From Curtobacterium aurantiacum (GTDB lineage Bacteria; Actinomycetota; Actinomycetes; Actinomycetales; Microbacteriaceae): a stretch of 64,000 nucleotides of DNA. The stretch spans positions 1 through 64,000 of the forward strand of contig NZ_JAHEWN010000018.1 of assembly GCF_018598555.1 (NCBI RefSeq). The letters are read 5' to 3'. Shown one piece after another: positions 26,578 through 35,517 of this stretch. Each line of letters starts with the position of its first letter. Position 1 is the first letter of the stretch. The notes beneath the pieces are model-generated. The model was not told the DNA's origin. It worked only from the letters and a program-made list of their open reading frames with translations, and made no database searches. A program made the translations under genes and the position numbers.

Positions 26578-27017
26578 GGCTTCCTCCCGGTGTTGGGCTT
26601 GAGTGTCTCGGGGACTTCCTTGGCGGTCTCGACCGTCTGCGGGGCGCCCTTGATCTCCTTGATCTCCTTGCGTCCGCGGACGGCGAGGATCGCGGCGACG
26701 ATGGCGTACACGACCGCGATGATCAGGGCGGACCAGGCGTTGCCGATGAGGTAGCCGAGGCCCCACCATGCGGCGATCGACAGGAACAGCAGGGCGAACA
26801 CGGCGGTGAGTCCGGCGCCGCCGAACATCCCGCCTGCCTTGCCGGCCTTCTTCGCGGAGTCGGTCAGCTCGGCCTTCGCGAGGGCGACCTCCTGCCGGAA
26901 CAGGCTGGAGAGATCGCGCGACACGTCGGACAGCAGCTCACCGAGCGGCGTGGTCGCGGCGCGCTCCTCGGGCGTCGGTTCGCCCAGTGGTGTCGCGCCG
27001 GGGACGGACTGGCTCAT
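26574..27017 (-). CDS. Phage holin superfamily (DUF1469-type) membrane protein
   Basis: 147 residues. Middle gene of the DUF3618 operon. The N-terminal motif ATTPLGELLSDVSRDLSSLFRQEVALAKAELTDSAKKAGKAGG is the standard DUF1469/phage_holin_3_6 start, followed by two transmembrane helices (about 63-85 and 92-112). Despite the name these are chromosomal membrane proteins, not lysis proteins. Overlaps both neighbours by four bases. Confidence 0.9.
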   Translation of the reverse strand: MSQSVPGATPLGEPTPEERAATTPLGELLSDVSRDLSSLFRQEVALAKAELTDSAKKAGKAGGMFGGAGLTAVFALLFLSIAAWWGLGYLIGNAWSALIIAVVYAIVAAILAVRGRKEIKEIKGAPQTVETAKEVPETLKPNTGRKP

Positions 27018-27853
27018 ACGCCGCTCCCGGTCCCGGTGGTGCCGTCGCCGGCTTCCTTCTCGTGCTTGACCTCGGTCGCGAGGGCCTTCGTCAGGCGTCC
27101 GGCGAGCAGACCGGCACCGGCGGCGATCGCGATGAACGTGCCGGGGCGCTTCGCGGCGAAGGTCTTCACCTCGTCGAGCAGCGAGCCCGGGTCGCGGTTC
27201 TCGAGGAACCCGGCGGCCGAGGTCGCGCGGCCCGAGAGGTCGCGGACGACCTTCGAGGCGACGCCCTGTTCCTCGTCGTTCTCGGCCATGCGCCCGAGCT
27301 GCTCACCGAGGGTGCGGAGTCCACCGGCAGCGCGCTGCTGCTGCTCGCCCGCCTGCTGCTTGAGGTTCTCGGACGCCTGCCCGTAGAGCTGCTTGGCGTG
27401 CTCGGTGGCCTCGGAGGCGACCTTCGACGCCTGCTCCTTGGCGGTGCCGGCGACGTCGGACGCCTTCGCCTTGGCATCGCCGGCGACGTCCTGTGCAGCA
27501 CCCTTCGCCGCGTCGGCCTTGCCGGAGCCGCTGCCCGAGTCGCTGCCGGTGCTGCCGGTGCTGCCGGTGCTGCCGGAGCCACCAACACTGCCGGCGGATG
27601 CGGCGGACGGGACGGCGGGGAGCTGCTCGTCGGCCGGGACGGCGTCCAGGGGCGCGTCGAACGGCACCTCGGCCGCGCTGTCGCCGTACGGGTCGTAGGT
27701 CTGCGGCGCTCCCGGGTCAGCGGGTCGCGCGGCGGGGGTGCCGCTGGCGTACGACGGCACGGTCACGCCGGGGGCGACCTCGTGCCCCTCGGAAGCTGCC
27801 GTGCGGTCGTGGATGGGCGTCCCGGAGTCGTTCCCGGGTGGGTTCGTGGTCAT
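27014..27853 (-). CDS. LEA/ElaB-like stress protein with low-complexity N-terminus
   Basis: 279 residues from ATG 27853. Residues 1-110 are disordered, with a GSTGSTGSTG tract. Then comes an amphipathic helical region (AKASDVAGTAKEQASKVASEA, EHAKQLYGQASENLKQQAGEQQQRA). A C-terminal glycine-rich transmembrane helix (RPGTFIAIAAGAGLLAGRL) follows the YqjD/ElaB pattern. First gene of the three-gene operon. The GST tract arises from a repeated GTGCTGCCG unit and could slip. Confidence 0.78.
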   Translation of the reverse strand: MTTNPPGNDSGTPIHDRTAASEGHEVAPGVTVPSYASGTPAARPADPGAPQTYDPYGDSAAEVPFDAPLDAVPADEQLPAVPSAASAGSVGGSGSTGSTGSTGSDSGSGSGKADAAKGAAQDVAGDAKAKASDVAGTAKEQASKVASEATEHAKQLYGQASENLKQQAGEQQQRAAGGLRTLGEQLGRMAENDEEQGVASKVVRDLSGRATSAAGFLENRDPGSLLDEVKTFAAKRPGTFIAIAAGAGLLAGRLTKALATEVKHEKEAGDGTTGTGSGV

Positions 27854-28001
27854 GGTCGGCCTTCCGGTTGTCGTCGTCCCCGGCGTGCACCGGGGGCGTG
27901 TTCCGCACCGAAGCTGCGCGCTGCTCTCTGGGTCAGGACCCAGGAATGCCGAGAAACGCGGACCGACAACCCGTACAGGCGACGGCCGGTTGGATCGACG
28001 G

Positions 28002-28757
28002 ATGCCCAGCGTCTCGGTCGTCATCCCCGTGCGGGACGACTCCGTGCACCTGCGCCGCTGCCTCGAGGCCCTCGCGGCGCAGACCGTGCCCGCCGACGAG
28101 GTCGTCGTGGTCGACAACGGCAGCTCCGACGAGAGTGCCCTGGTCGCCCGGGCCGCCGGGGCGGTCGTGCTCACGGAGCCGGTCCGCGGGATCGCCCGCG
28201 CTTCCGCCCGCGGGTACGACCGGGCGACGGGCGACGTCATCGTGCGGCTCGACGCCGACTCGGTCCCGCCGCCGTCCTGGATCGCCGATGCCGTGCGCCT
28301 GCTGGAGGATCCCGAGGTGGCCGCGGTGACCGGCCCCGGACATCCGTACGACGGCGGACCCCTGGTGCAGCGCACGTGGGACGCGGTCTACATGGGGCCC
28401 TACTTCGTGCTGATGTGGGGCGCGCTCGCACACCCGCCGCTGTTCGGGTCCGCGATGGCGATGCGGCGGTCGACCTGGGCGGCCGTCCGGGGACGCGCAC
28501 ACCGCGAGGACGCCGAGGTGCACGACGACGTCGACCTCAGCATGCAGCTCGACCCGGCCTGGCGGGTGGTGGCCGACCCCGTGCTCACGGTGCAGGTGTC
28601 CGCGCGACCGTTGTCGGGCCTCCCGTCCGTCTGGGTGCGGACGCGACGTGCCTTCCACACGTTCCGGGTGAACGGCCGGCGGGCCAACCCGGTGCGCCGC
28701 TGGGCGCGACGGCTGCGGTCGGAGTCGCGGGCGCGGCGCGGGTGGCGCAGCCGCTGA
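28002..28757 (+). CDS. Family 2 glycosyltransferase
   Basis: 251 residues from ATG 28002. GT-A fold: VSVVIPVRDDSVHLRRCLEALAAQTVPADEVVVVDNGSSDES, then the metal-binding DxD (RLDADSVPPPSWI) and the acceptor ED motif (HREDAEVHDDVDLSMQL). No transmembrane helix is obvious, so it works at the cytosolic face. It is not in an operon, so the polymer or lipid it modifies is unknown. It diverges from the LEA-like gene. Confidence 0.9.
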   Translation: MPSVSVVIPVRDDSVHLRRCLEALAAQTVPADEVVVVDNGSSDESALVARAAGAVVLTEPVRGIARASARGYDRATGDVIVRLDADSVPPPSWIADAVRLLEDPEVAAVTGPGHPYDGGPLVQRTWDAVYMGPYFVLMWGALAHPPLFGSAMAMRRSTWAAVRGRAHREDAEVHDDVDLSMQLDPAWRVVADPVLTVQVSARPLSGLPSVWVRTRRAFHTFRVNGRRANPVRRWARRLRSESRARRGWRSR

Positions 28758-28868
28758 CCGACGGGGTCGGGGGACAACGAATCGGTGACGGTCCCAGCCA
28801 TCGCGGCCCCCGGTCGGTACGTTCGTGAGCGACGGTCACGACCTGACGCGACCGGACGAAGGGGAACC

Positions 28869-29513
28869 ATGCGCCACACGATCACGCTCGCTGCCCTGCT
28901 GGCGGCGGGCCTCGCCCTGACCGGCTGCGCACAGGCCGGACCGGCCGGACCGGCGAGCGACACCGCGACCACCGCAACCGACCCGACGACGGCACCGAGC
29001 CCCACCGACACCGGGGCCGCTCCGAGCCCCACCGACACCGAGGCCCCGAGCGACGACACCGCCACCGTGCCGGCCAGCTGCACCGACCTGATCACTCCCG
29101 GCAAGTGGGACAAGACGTTCGCATCGGCACCGCTCAACGATCCGTCGGTCGTCGGCGACCCGATCGCGATCCCGAAGAGCGCCTTCACCCCGGCGCTGCA
29201 GGGCGACGCGAAGCGTCTGTACTGCGTGTGGCGGGAGCCGCAGGCGGACACCTCGTTCCTGTCCATCGCGGTCGACGCCGTCGACCCGGCCGCAGCCCGC
29301 GATGCGCTCGAGCAGCTCGCGGCGAAGGGTTACGACTGCGGCGACGAGTCCGACGGGTACCTGTGCCAGAAGGCCTCGGAGAACACGCAGTACCCGGTCA
29401 CCGACGGCGACACGTACTTCACCCGGGGCGACGTCGGCATCCACGTCCAGCAGTCGAACATCGAGACGACGGAGCTCCTCGACGACGTCGTGGCGCACGT
29501 GTTCACGGCGTAG
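28869..29513 (+). CDS. Lipoprotein with Thr/Pro-rich linker
   Basis: 214 residues. Lipobox LALTGC with Cys at residue 20, after a hydrophobic signal. Next is a linker with a duplicated APSPTDTxA unit. The folded domain (about 75-214) contains four Cys (SCTDLI, YCVWRE, DCGDE, YLCQK), likely two disulfides. A DUF3558-like pattern is possible but uncertain. Exported and anchored to the membrane. Confidence 0.8.
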   Translation: MRHTITLAALLAAGLALTGCAQAGPAGPASDTATTATDPTTAPSPTDTGAAPSPTDTEAPSDDTATVPASCTDLITPGKWDKTFASAPLNDPSVVGDPIAIPKSAFTPALQGDAKRLYCVWREPQADTSFLSIAVDAVDPAAARDALEQLAAKGYDCGDESDGYLCQKASENTQYPVTDGDTYFTRGDVGIHVQQSNIETTELLDDVVAHVFTA

Positions 29514-29522
29514 CGCAGCCGG

Positions 29523-30128
29523 TCACCGGGTGGGTCGGGACCGCACGTGCGCCCGCTCGCCCTGCGGCCCGTACAGGCAGAGCACCTCGGTGACGGAGTC
29601 GGTCTCGTTGCCCATCCAGTGCGGCGTGTGGGTGTCGAACTCGGCGACCTCGCCCGGCCCCAGGTCGAGGTCGTGCTCGCCGAGCACCAGACGCAGCCGG
29701 CCGGACAGCACGTAGAGCCACTCGTAGCCCTCGTGCGTCTTGAGCGACGGTTCGCCGCCCGGCGAGTTCGGCGGGAACAGCTGCTTGAACGACCGCACCC
29801 CACCGGTGCGCTTGGTCAGGGGCACGACCACGCGGCCCCCGTGCACCTCGGGCTTCATGTGCACGCGCGGGTCGCCCGTCTGCGGTGCGCCGACGAGGTC
29901 GTCGAGGGGTACCTGGTACGCCCGGGCGAGGGGCAGCAGCAGTTCGAGGGTCGGCTTCCGCTGTCCGGACTCGAGCCGCGACAGCGTGCTCACCGAGACA
30001 CCCGTCTCCTCGGACAGCGCGGCGAGCGTGACGTCACGGTGAGCGCGCAGCGCGCGCAGGCGGGGGCCGACGCCGTCGACGACCTCGGCCGTCGTGCGCG
30101 GGGCGGTCGGTCCGGGTGGGTGCTTCAC
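29523..30128 (-). CDS. XRE-family regulator with cupin sensor domain
   Basis: About 201 residues. HTH (about 18-75): GPRLRALRAHRDVTLAALSEETGVSVSTLSRLESGQRKPTLELLLPLARAY; cupin (about 125-195): THEGYEWLYVLSGRLRLVLGEHDLDLGPGEVAEFDTHTPHWMGN. I take the GTG at 30128, eight bases from an AAGG; GTG 30137 is also possible. It diverges from the thioredoxin-reductase-like gene across 67 bases and probably regulates it. Confidence 0.9.
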   Translation of the reverse strand: MKHPPGPTAPRTTAEVVDGVGPRLRALRAHRDVTLAALSEETGVSVSTLSRLESGQRKPTLELLLPLARAYQVPLDDLVGAPQTGDPRVHMKPEVHGGRVVVPLTKRTGGVRSFKQLFPPNSPGGEPSLKTHEGYEWLYVLSGRLRLVLGEHDLDLGPGEVAEFDTHTPHWMGNETDSVTEVLCLYGPQGERAHVRSRPTR

Positions 30129-30195
30129 ACGCACCACCTTGCCACACCGGCAAACTTCGTTGCTGTTTCCCGCCCACCCGCTCCATGATCAGCGC

Positions 30196-31215
30196 ATGTC
30201 TGAACACTTCGACGTCATCGTCATCGGCGGCTCGGCCGCCGGCCTCTCCGCCGCCCTCATCCTCGGCCGCTCGCGGCGTTCGGTGCTCGTCGTCGACTCG
30301 GGTGAACCCCGCAACGCCCCGGCGGCGGGGGCCCACAACTACCTCGGCCACGAGGGCGTCGCGCCCGCCGAGCTGATCCGCATCGGTCGGGACGAGGTCG
30401 CCGCCTACGGCGTCCAGGTCACGGCCGGGAGGATCGTGGCCACGTCCGCCACGACCGGTGACGGTCACGACCCGGTCGGCTTCTCGGTCACGCTGGACTC
30501 CGGCGCGGTCGTCACGGCACGCAGGCTGGTCGTCGCCTCCGGCGCCGTGGACGTCCTGCCGGAGGTCCCGGGCCTGGCCGAGCAGTGGGGGCGCGGGGTC
30601 GTGCACTGCCCGTTCTGCCACGGGTGGGAGATCCGCGACCAGCGGATCGGGGTCCTCGTCACGACGCCGAACGGCGCACACCACGCACTCATGTTCCGGG
30701 CGCTGAGCGATCGGGTGACCGCGTTCCTGACCGATCCGGCCCTGATGGACGACACCGCTCTGGCCGGTTTGGCGGCCCGGGGCATCGACGTGGTCGAGGG
30801 CCCGGTCGCCGCCGTCGTGTCCGAGGGCGACCGGCTGACCGGGGTCTCGCTCGGGTCCGGTGCGTTCGTCGGGCTCGATGCGCTGGCGACGGCCAGCCGC
30901 CCCGAGGCGCGTGTGGGGTTCCTGTCCGGGCTGGGCCTCGAGGCGACCGACCTGTTCATGGGCGACCACCGGTACGCGACGGCGTTGACCGTGGACGCTG
31001 GCGGGCAGACCGCGGTGCGGGGCGTGTACGCGGCGGGCAACGTGACGGCGCCGATGGCAACGGTCATCGCGTCGGCGGCTGCCGGCACCCAGACCGGCGC
31101 GGCGGTGCACGGCGACCTGGTGCAGGCCGACCTGGCGGCGGCGCTGGCCGGAGTGGGCGCTGGCGTCGGCGCGGGCGCGAGCTCGGGCGTCGGCGCGGCC
31201 GATGTTTCGCGCTGA
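30196..31215 (+). CDS. Thioredoxin-reductase-like NAD(P)/FAD oxidoreductase
   Basis: 339 residues. FAD site DVIVIGGSAAGLSAALILGRSRRSVLVVD, redox pair CPFCHGWE, and the C-terminal FAD motif VRGVYAAGNVTAPMATVIASAAAGTQTGAAVH. The NADPH domain is short. The last 25 residues are a GVGAG low-complexity run and the stop codon lies inside the left arm of a family D palindrome, so the tail may be an extension into the repeat. Divergent XRE-cupin regulator. Confidence 0.9.
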   Translation: MSEHFDVIVIGGSAAGLSAALILGRSRRSVLVVDSGEPRNAPAAGAHNYLGHEGVAPAELIRIGRDEVAAYGVQVTAGRIVATSATTGDGHDPVGFSVTLDSGAVVTARRLVVASGAVDVLPEVPGLAEQWGRGVVHCPFCHGWEIRDQRIGVLVTTPNGAHHALMFRALSDRVTAFLTDPALMDDTALAGLAARGIDVVEGPVAAVVSEGDRLTGVSLGSGAFVGLDALATASRPEARVGFLSGLGLEATDLFMGDHRYATALTVDAGGQTAVRGVYAAGNVTAPMATVIASAAAGTQTGAAVHGDLVQADLAAALAGVGAGVGAGASSGVGAADVSR

Positions 31216-31265
31216 GCGACAGTTCGCGGGGCCGGGCGGGCGTGCAGTGTCGGTGAGCGCGAAAC
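31204..31265. repeat. Family D intergenic palindrome, copy D2
   Basis: GTTTCGCGCTGAGCGACAG (31204-31222) pairs with 31247-31265 at 16 of 19 positions, with a 24-base loop. The left arm overlaps the last codons and stop of the oxidoreductase. Related to 20860-20907. Confidence 0.6.
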
Positions 31266-31275
31266 CCGGGCTCGG

Positions 31276-31941
31276 TCAGTCGACGCGGTAGCCGGCCTGC
31301 GCGGCCAGGAGCGGCGCGAGCGTGTACAGCTGGTCGGCGCCGATCGTCGCCCCGCGGAAGCCCTCGAGCCGCTCGACCCGATCGAGGTCCGCCCCGCGCA
31401 GGTCCACGTGGTCGATGCGGGTGTTCGACCCCTCGGCGGCACGGATGCTGCTGCCGTCGAACGACACCCGCAGCAGCTTCGCGTCGGCGATGTCGAGCTC
31501 GTCGATGACGCAGTCGCGGAACACCACGTCGGTGATCGTCGATCCGCGCAGGTTCACGAACCCGAACTTCATGCCGACGAACTCGACGCCGTTCAGCCCG
31601 GAGTCGTACAGCTCCGCGGAGCCGACCCGACCGCCGGAGACCCGGACCTCGCGCCACGAGCTGCTCGATGCCCGCAGGATCGGGGCGTCGAGGGAGTCGA
31701 TGACCGAGTCACGGACCCGGAGCCCACGGAAGTCCGCGTCGTCACCCCGGAGCGTGTCGATGACGCACTCCTCGATCTCCAGGTCGGGCAGTCGCTCGCC
31801 CGCCAGGTCGAGCATGTCGATGCGCTTGCCCTCGATGCGGTCACCCGTCAGGACGTCACCGGGTGCTGGCGCCCAGTCCTCGAGGTTCGTCGGTTCGGTC
31901 AGGGTGATGCGCGGGGCGTCGGTGCCGGAGGAGCGTGCCAT
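31276..31941 (-). CDS. Pentapeptide-repeat-like beta-helix protein
   Basis: 221 residues. From about residue 35 the sequence shows irregular five-residue periodicity with central Leu/Phe/Val (DFRGLRVRDSVIDSL, FVNLRGSTITDVVFRDCVIDELDIADAKLLRVSFDGSSIR, HVDLRGADLDRVE), typical of a right-handed quadrilateral beta helix. C-terminal helix caps it (LAPLLAAQAGYRVD). Some such proteins shield gyrase from quinolones, but most have unknown roles. It converges with the oxidoreductase over a family D repeat. Confidence 0.85.
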   Translation of the reverse strand: MARSSGTDAPRITLTEPTNLEDWAPAPGDVLTGDRIEGKRIDMLDLAGERLPDLEIEECVIDTLRGDDADFRGLRVRDSVIDSLDAPILRASSSSWREVRVSGGRVGSAELYDSGLNGVEFVGMKFGFVNLRGSTITDVVFRDCVIDELDIADAKLLRVSFDGSSIRAAEGSNTRIDHVDLRGADLDRVERLEGFRGATIGADQLYTLAPLLAAQAGYRVD

Positions 31942-31976
31942 GCCCCCAGTCTGGCGGTGACCGCCGACCCCGCGGG

Positions 31977-32387
31977 TCACGACCGAGGTCGGGTGAGGAC
32001 GCTGTCCAGCCGGTAGTCCTTCGCCGGGCCGCGCGCTTCCCACCGCACGGTCCAGCGGTCTTCGTCACCGTCGAAGGCACCCGTGTAGTCGTCCGGAGCG
32101 CAGGCGTGCGCGACGTTCGTGCCCCACACCCAGTCGTGGAACACCCGACCGTCGGAGAAGTGCACGGTCCAGCCGCCGGTACTCGTCCGCCGCAGGACGA
32201 GGTTCCGTGACACCGGGGTCGTCCGGCCGTCGAAGGTCATCACGCCCGACTCGTCCCAGCGCACCTCGTCGTCACCGACCCGGGTCAGGGTGGTGGTCCC
32301 GGTGACGATCCCCGTGGCACCGGCGCGGTGGTCGTGCACGGTGCGGTGCAGGTCCCACACCCCGAGCAGGTCCGTCGGCAGCAGCAC
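31977..32387 (-). CDS. DUF6314-like hypothetical protein
   Basis: 136 residues. Begins PTDLLGVWDLHRTVHDHRAG and has a lipocalin-like beta pattern with many Trp, Thr and Val (VTGTTTLTR, WTVHFSDGRVFHDWVWG, WTVRWEARGPAKDYRLDSVLTR). The LLGVW...R start and closing YRLDSVLTR resemble the DUF6314 family, which has no known function. It stands 35 bases from the next gene on the same strand. Confidence 0.68.
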   Translation of the reverse strand: MLLPTDLLGVWDLHRTVHDHRAGATGIVTGTTTLTRVGDDEVRWDESGVMTFDGRTTPVSRNLVLRRTSTGGWTVHFSDGRVFHDWVWGTNVAHACAPDDYTGAFDGDEDRWTVRWEARGPAKDYRLDSVLTRPRS

Positions 32388-32396
32388 CCGCCCAGG

Positions 32397-32651
32397 CTAG
32401 CTGCGGAGGGCCTCGGCCCGCGCGGCTCGGCGCTCGTCGTCGCTGATGACCCCGCGGGCGTGCAGCTCGTCGAGTTCGAGGAGCCGCTGTTCCGGCGAGC
32501 TCCGGCGCGCACCGTGTGGGCGCCGACTGCGGACGACCGCGATGCACACGGCGACGATGACCGCGATGACGACGAGCGCCATCAGCACGGTCCAGACGAG
32601 GTCGTAGACCGGCGGGATCAGGGGGTTGTGCACTTCCTCGGAGGCCATCAT
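32397..32651 (-). CDS. Small membrane protein with SHOCT-like C-terminus
   Basis: 84 residues: one transmembrane helix (about 18-42, VYDLVWTVLMALVVIAVIVAVCIAVV), then the SHOCT-like motif EQRLLELDELHARGVISDDERRAARAEALR. It overlaps the neighbouring paralogue by four bases, and the two C-termini match nearly residue for residue, so this is a tandem duplication. Role unknown; SHOCT segments probably mediate oligomerisation. Confidence 0.85.
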   Translation of the reverse strand: MMASEEVHNPLIPPVYDLVWTVLMALVVIAVIVAVCIAVVRSRRPHGARRSSPEQRLLELDELHARGVISDDERRAARAEALRS

Positions 32652-33001
32652 CGTCCGCGCAGGGCCTCGGCTCGGGCGCTGCGGTGCTCCTCGTCGGAGA
32701 TCACCCCGCGGGCGTGCAGGTCGTCGAGTTCGGCGAGCCGCTGTTCGAGCGGCTTGTCCGGTGCGAACGTGCGGCTCTGCATCACCTGGTACGCGATGTC
32801 CTCCTGCATGGTGAGCGGGTTCTGACCACGGTCGGCCATGCGCTTGCCGCGGTAGAGCGACAGGATGACGATCGTCAGGGTCGTGAGGATCGCCAACGCC
32901 GCGACGACCCCGAACGCGATGCCGAACCAGCCGTCGAACAGTTCGGTCCCCGGTCCACCCGGTCCCTCGATCTCACCGAACGCCGAACCACTGAGCACCA
33001 T
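32648..33001 (-). CDS. Membrane protein with SHOCT-like C-terminus, paralogue
   Basis: 117 residues from ATG 33001, preceded by GAAGGGGGAG. One transmembrane helix (about 24-50, GIAFGVVAALAILTTLTIVILSLY), a linker, and the SHOCT-like tail LEQRLAELDDLHARGVISDEEHRSARAEALRGR. First of a tandem pair with the gene at 32397. Confidence 0.86.
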   Translation of the reverse strand: MVLSGSAFGEIEGPGGPGTELFDGWFGIAFGVVAALAILTTLTIVILSLYRGKRMADRGQNPLTMQEDIAYQVMQSRTFAPDKPLEQRLAELDDLHARGVISDEEHRSARAEALRGR

Positions 33002-33061
33002 GGCGCTCCCCCTTCTCACAACGACGACCGAAGCGTAGCGCGAGACGGCGAACACGAGCGG

Positions 33062-33167
33062 GCGTTCCTTCCCAGAACGCCCGCGATGGAAAGCGGAATC
33101 GGGCGTACCTGGTCAGAACTTCCGACCCGGTACGCCCGACAGCACCCGGTACGCCCGATTCGACCAG
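33062..33167. repeat. Family B intergenic element, copy B1
   Basis: Starts GCGTTCCTTCCCAGAACG and contains the GGTACGCCCGA string repeated around GGGCGTACCTGGTCAGAAC. Matches 43689-43785 over about 90 bases with few changes and one extra ~20-base internal copy. It lies 3-prime of the epimerase gene. Confidence 0.8.
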
Positions 33168-33205
33168 GCAGCGCGAGCCCCACCACCCAGCCCGCCTCAG
33201 CCCGC

Positions 33206-34324
33206 TCAACCGCGCAGCGGCCCCGACCCCGGCACGTTCGCACCGTCCGCGAAGCCGGCCACGAGCGCACGCAACGCTTCTTCGGAGGTGTGTCGCGCCT
33301 CCCATCCGAGGACCGACCGGGCCCGGTCGGTCCGCATGATCGGCACCCCGGCCGCGATGTCGATCCAGCCGGCGTCCGTCGGCTGCAACCGCAGCCGCCA
33401 CGTCACCGTCACGATCCCGCGCAGCAGCCGCAGCGGGATGCGGACCGCGCCGAGCATGCCGAAGGCCCGAGCCAGACGCGGCGGGTTGAGCACGGGCGAC
33501 GCGGCGATGTTGAACGCCCCCGCTGCCCGTCGGTCGACGGCCCGCCAGTAGGCGTCGGCGACGTCGTCGGCGTGCACGGCCTGGAACACGAACGGGTACG
33601 GCAGCGGCAGCACGAGCCAGCGGATCCACCGGACGACCGACATCGGCACGAGGTGGCCGAGGAACAGCCCACGGATCTCGGCGGCGGCGTCCCGCTGGAA
33701 GATCAGCCCGGGCCGCAGCCGTGTCACCGTCACCGAGGGGTGGTCTGCCTCGAATGCATCCATCGCCGACTCGTTGGCGGCCTTGTGGATCGAGTACGTC
33801 GCCGTCGGGATGCCGTCGGCGGGCCAGCTCTCGTCCACGGGTGTGCGCTTGCCGTCGACGTCCACCCCGCGGTAGACACCCACCGAGGACGCGACCACGA
33901 CCTGGGGCACCCCGGCGCGCGCGACGGCCTCGAGGACGTTCGCCGTCCCCGTCACGTTCGTCCGGTGCTGCGCCGGGATGTCGTGCGTCGGCTGGAGCGA
34001 CCACGCCAGGTGGATCACGGCGTCGGCGCCCTGGAACACGGCGGCGAGCTGGTCCACGGCGTCCGCGGCACCGACGTCCACGGCGTGCCAGACGGCGGCG
34101 GCGTACGGCTCGGCGCGCAGGTCCGGCAGCCGCCGGGCGACGCCGACGATCTGGACGTCGGCGACGTCACGGCCGCCGGCGGACACAGAGGCGGACGCAC
34201 CTGCGGGCGGAGGAGCAGCACCACCAGCGGAAGCACCACCGTCGCCGTCGGCGCGCACGGCCGCGAGCCGACGGAGCACCGCCGTCCCGACGTTGCCGGT
34301 CGCACCGACGACGACGACGCGCAT
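33206..34324 (-). CDS. NAD-dependent epimerase/dehydratase family protein
   Basis: 372 residues. Extended-SDR: VVVVGATGNVGTAVLRRLA, SSVGVYRG, catalytic YSIHK (Tyr-xxx-Lys). An insert of Gly/Ala/Pro-rich sequence (about 24-50) interrupts the first beta-alpha unit, unusual for the fold. It starts on the last base of the alcohol dehydrogenase stop (TGATG overlap) and forms an operon with it. Substrate unknown. Confidence 0.88.
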   Translation of the reverse strand: MRVVVVGATGNVGTAVLRRLAAVRADGDGGASAGGAAPPPAGASASVSAGGRDVADVQIVGVARRLPDLRAEPYAAAVWHAVDVGAADAVDQLAAVFQGADAVIHLAWSLQPTHDIPAQHRTNVTGTANVLEAVARAGVPQVVVASSVGVYRGVDVDGKRTPVDESWPADGIPTATYSIHKAANESAMDAFEADHPSVTVTRLRPGLIFQRDAAAEIRGLFLGHLVPMSVVRWIRWLVLPLPYPFVFQAVHADDVADAYWRAVDRRAAGAFNIAASPVLNPPRLARAFGMLGAVRIPLRLLRGIVTVTWRLRLQPTDAGWIDIAAGVPIMRTDRARSVLGWEARHTSEEALRALVAGFADGANVPGSGPLRG

Positions 34325-35517
34325 CAGGCGGCGGGCATCGCGGGGTCGAGCACGACCTTGACGCAGCCGTCCTGCTTCTTCTGGAAGACCTCGTACATGT
34401 GCGGGGCCTCCTCGAGCGAGACGCGGTGAGTGGTCAGGTCGAGCGTGCCGAGCGGGTCCGACGGGTCGGAGACGAGCGGCATGATGTCGTCGATCCAGCG
34501 CTTCACGTTGCACTGGCCCTCGCGGATGGTGATCTGCTTGTCGAACAGCGTCATCATCGGCATCGGGTCGGCCATGCCGCCGTAGACACCGCTCAGCGAG
34601 ACGGTGCCGCCGCGGCGGACCAGGTCGATGGCCGCGTGCACGGCGGCGAGGCGGTCGACTCCGGCGGTCTCGATCGCCTTCTGCGCGAGCTTGTCGGGCA
34701 GCAGACCGGCGGCGCGCTGTGCGAAGCCCGCCATCGGGTTGCCGTGGGCCTCCATGCCGACCGCGTCGACGACCCCGTCGGGGCCGCGGCCGTCGGTCAG
34801 GTCGACGAGCTCGGGCACCAGGTCCTTCGTCAGGTCGAACACCTCGGCGCCGTGCTTCGCCCCCAGGTCACGACGGACCTGCTCGGGGTCGACGGCGAGC
34901 ACGCGGTAGCCGAGGTGCTTGCCGATGCGGGCGGCGAACTGCCCGACCGGGCCGAGGCCGAGCACCGCGAGCGTGCCGCCCTCGGGCACCTGGGCGTACT
35001 GCACGGCCTGCCACGCGGTGGGCAGGATGTCGCTCAGGAACAGCCAGCGGTCGTCGGGGGTGCCGTCGTCCGGTACGACGATGGGGCCGTAGTCGGCGTG
35101 CGGCACGCGCAGGTACTCGGCCTGGCCACCGGGGACCTGGCCGTACATCTTCGTGTAGCCGAACAGGGACGCCCCGCTGCCGTACTCGGTCACCTGGGTG
35201 GTCTCGCACTGCGACTGCAGGCCGTGCTGGCACATCCAGCAGTGGCCGCAGGAGATGTTGAAGGGGATGACGACCCGGTCGCCGACCTTGAGGTTCGTGA
35301 CGCCGGAGCCGACCTCTTCCACGACGCCCATCGGCTCGTGACCGAGGACGTCGCCGCGGTCGATGTACGGGCCGAGCACGCGGTACAGGTGCAGGTCGGA
35401 GCCGCAGATCGCCGTGGAGGTGATCCGCACGATCGCGTCGGTCGGCTCCTGGATGGTCGGGTCGGGGACGGTCTCGACGGACACCTTCTCGGTGCCCTGC
35501 CAGGTCAGTGCGCGCAC
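34324..35517 (-). CDS. Zinc-dependent alcohol dehydrogenase, formaldehyde-dehydrogenase-like
   Basis: 397 residues from GTG 35517 with an AGAGGA ribosome site. Catalytic-zinc motif TAICGSDLHLY then GHEPMGVVEEVGSGV; structural-zinc Cys set NISCGHCWMCQHGLQSQC (four Cys). NAD site LGLGPVGQFAARIG and DPEQVRRDL. This is the long MDR subgroup related to glutathione-independent formaldehyde dehydrogenases (GYTKMYGQVPGGQAEYLRVP). Followed by the epimerase in the same operon, perhaps for oxidation of a detoxified aldehyde or sugar alcohol. Confidence 0.93.
   Translation of the reverse strand: MRALTWQGTEKVSVETVPDPTIQEPTDAIVRITSTAICGSDLHLYRVLGPYIDRGDVLGHEPMGVVEEVGSGVTNLKVGDRVVIPFNISCGHCWMCQHGLQSQCETTQVTEYGSGASLFGYTKMYGQVPGGQAEYLRVPHADYGPIVVPDDGTPDDRWLFLSDILPTAWQAVQYAQVPEGGTLAVLGLGPVGQFAARIGKHLGYRVLAVDPEQVRRDLGAKHGAEVFDLTKDLVPELVDLTDGRGPDGVVDAVGMEAHGNPMAGFAQRAAGLLPDKLAQKAIETAGVDRLAAVHAAIDLVRRGGTVSLSGVYGGMADPMPMMTLFDKQITIREGQCNVKRWIDDIMPLVSDPSDPLGTLDLTTHRVSLEEAPHMYEVFQKKQDGCVKVVLDPAMPAA

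Noticed and set aside
26574-27017. Prophage remnant suggested by the holin-like gene
   Set aside because: DUF1469 proteins are chromosomal; no other phage gene, attachment site or integrase is near.
28613-28640. Family A-like string inside the glycosyltransferase gene
   Set aside because: Only one arm, in frame within coding sequence and without a partner arm; probably chance.
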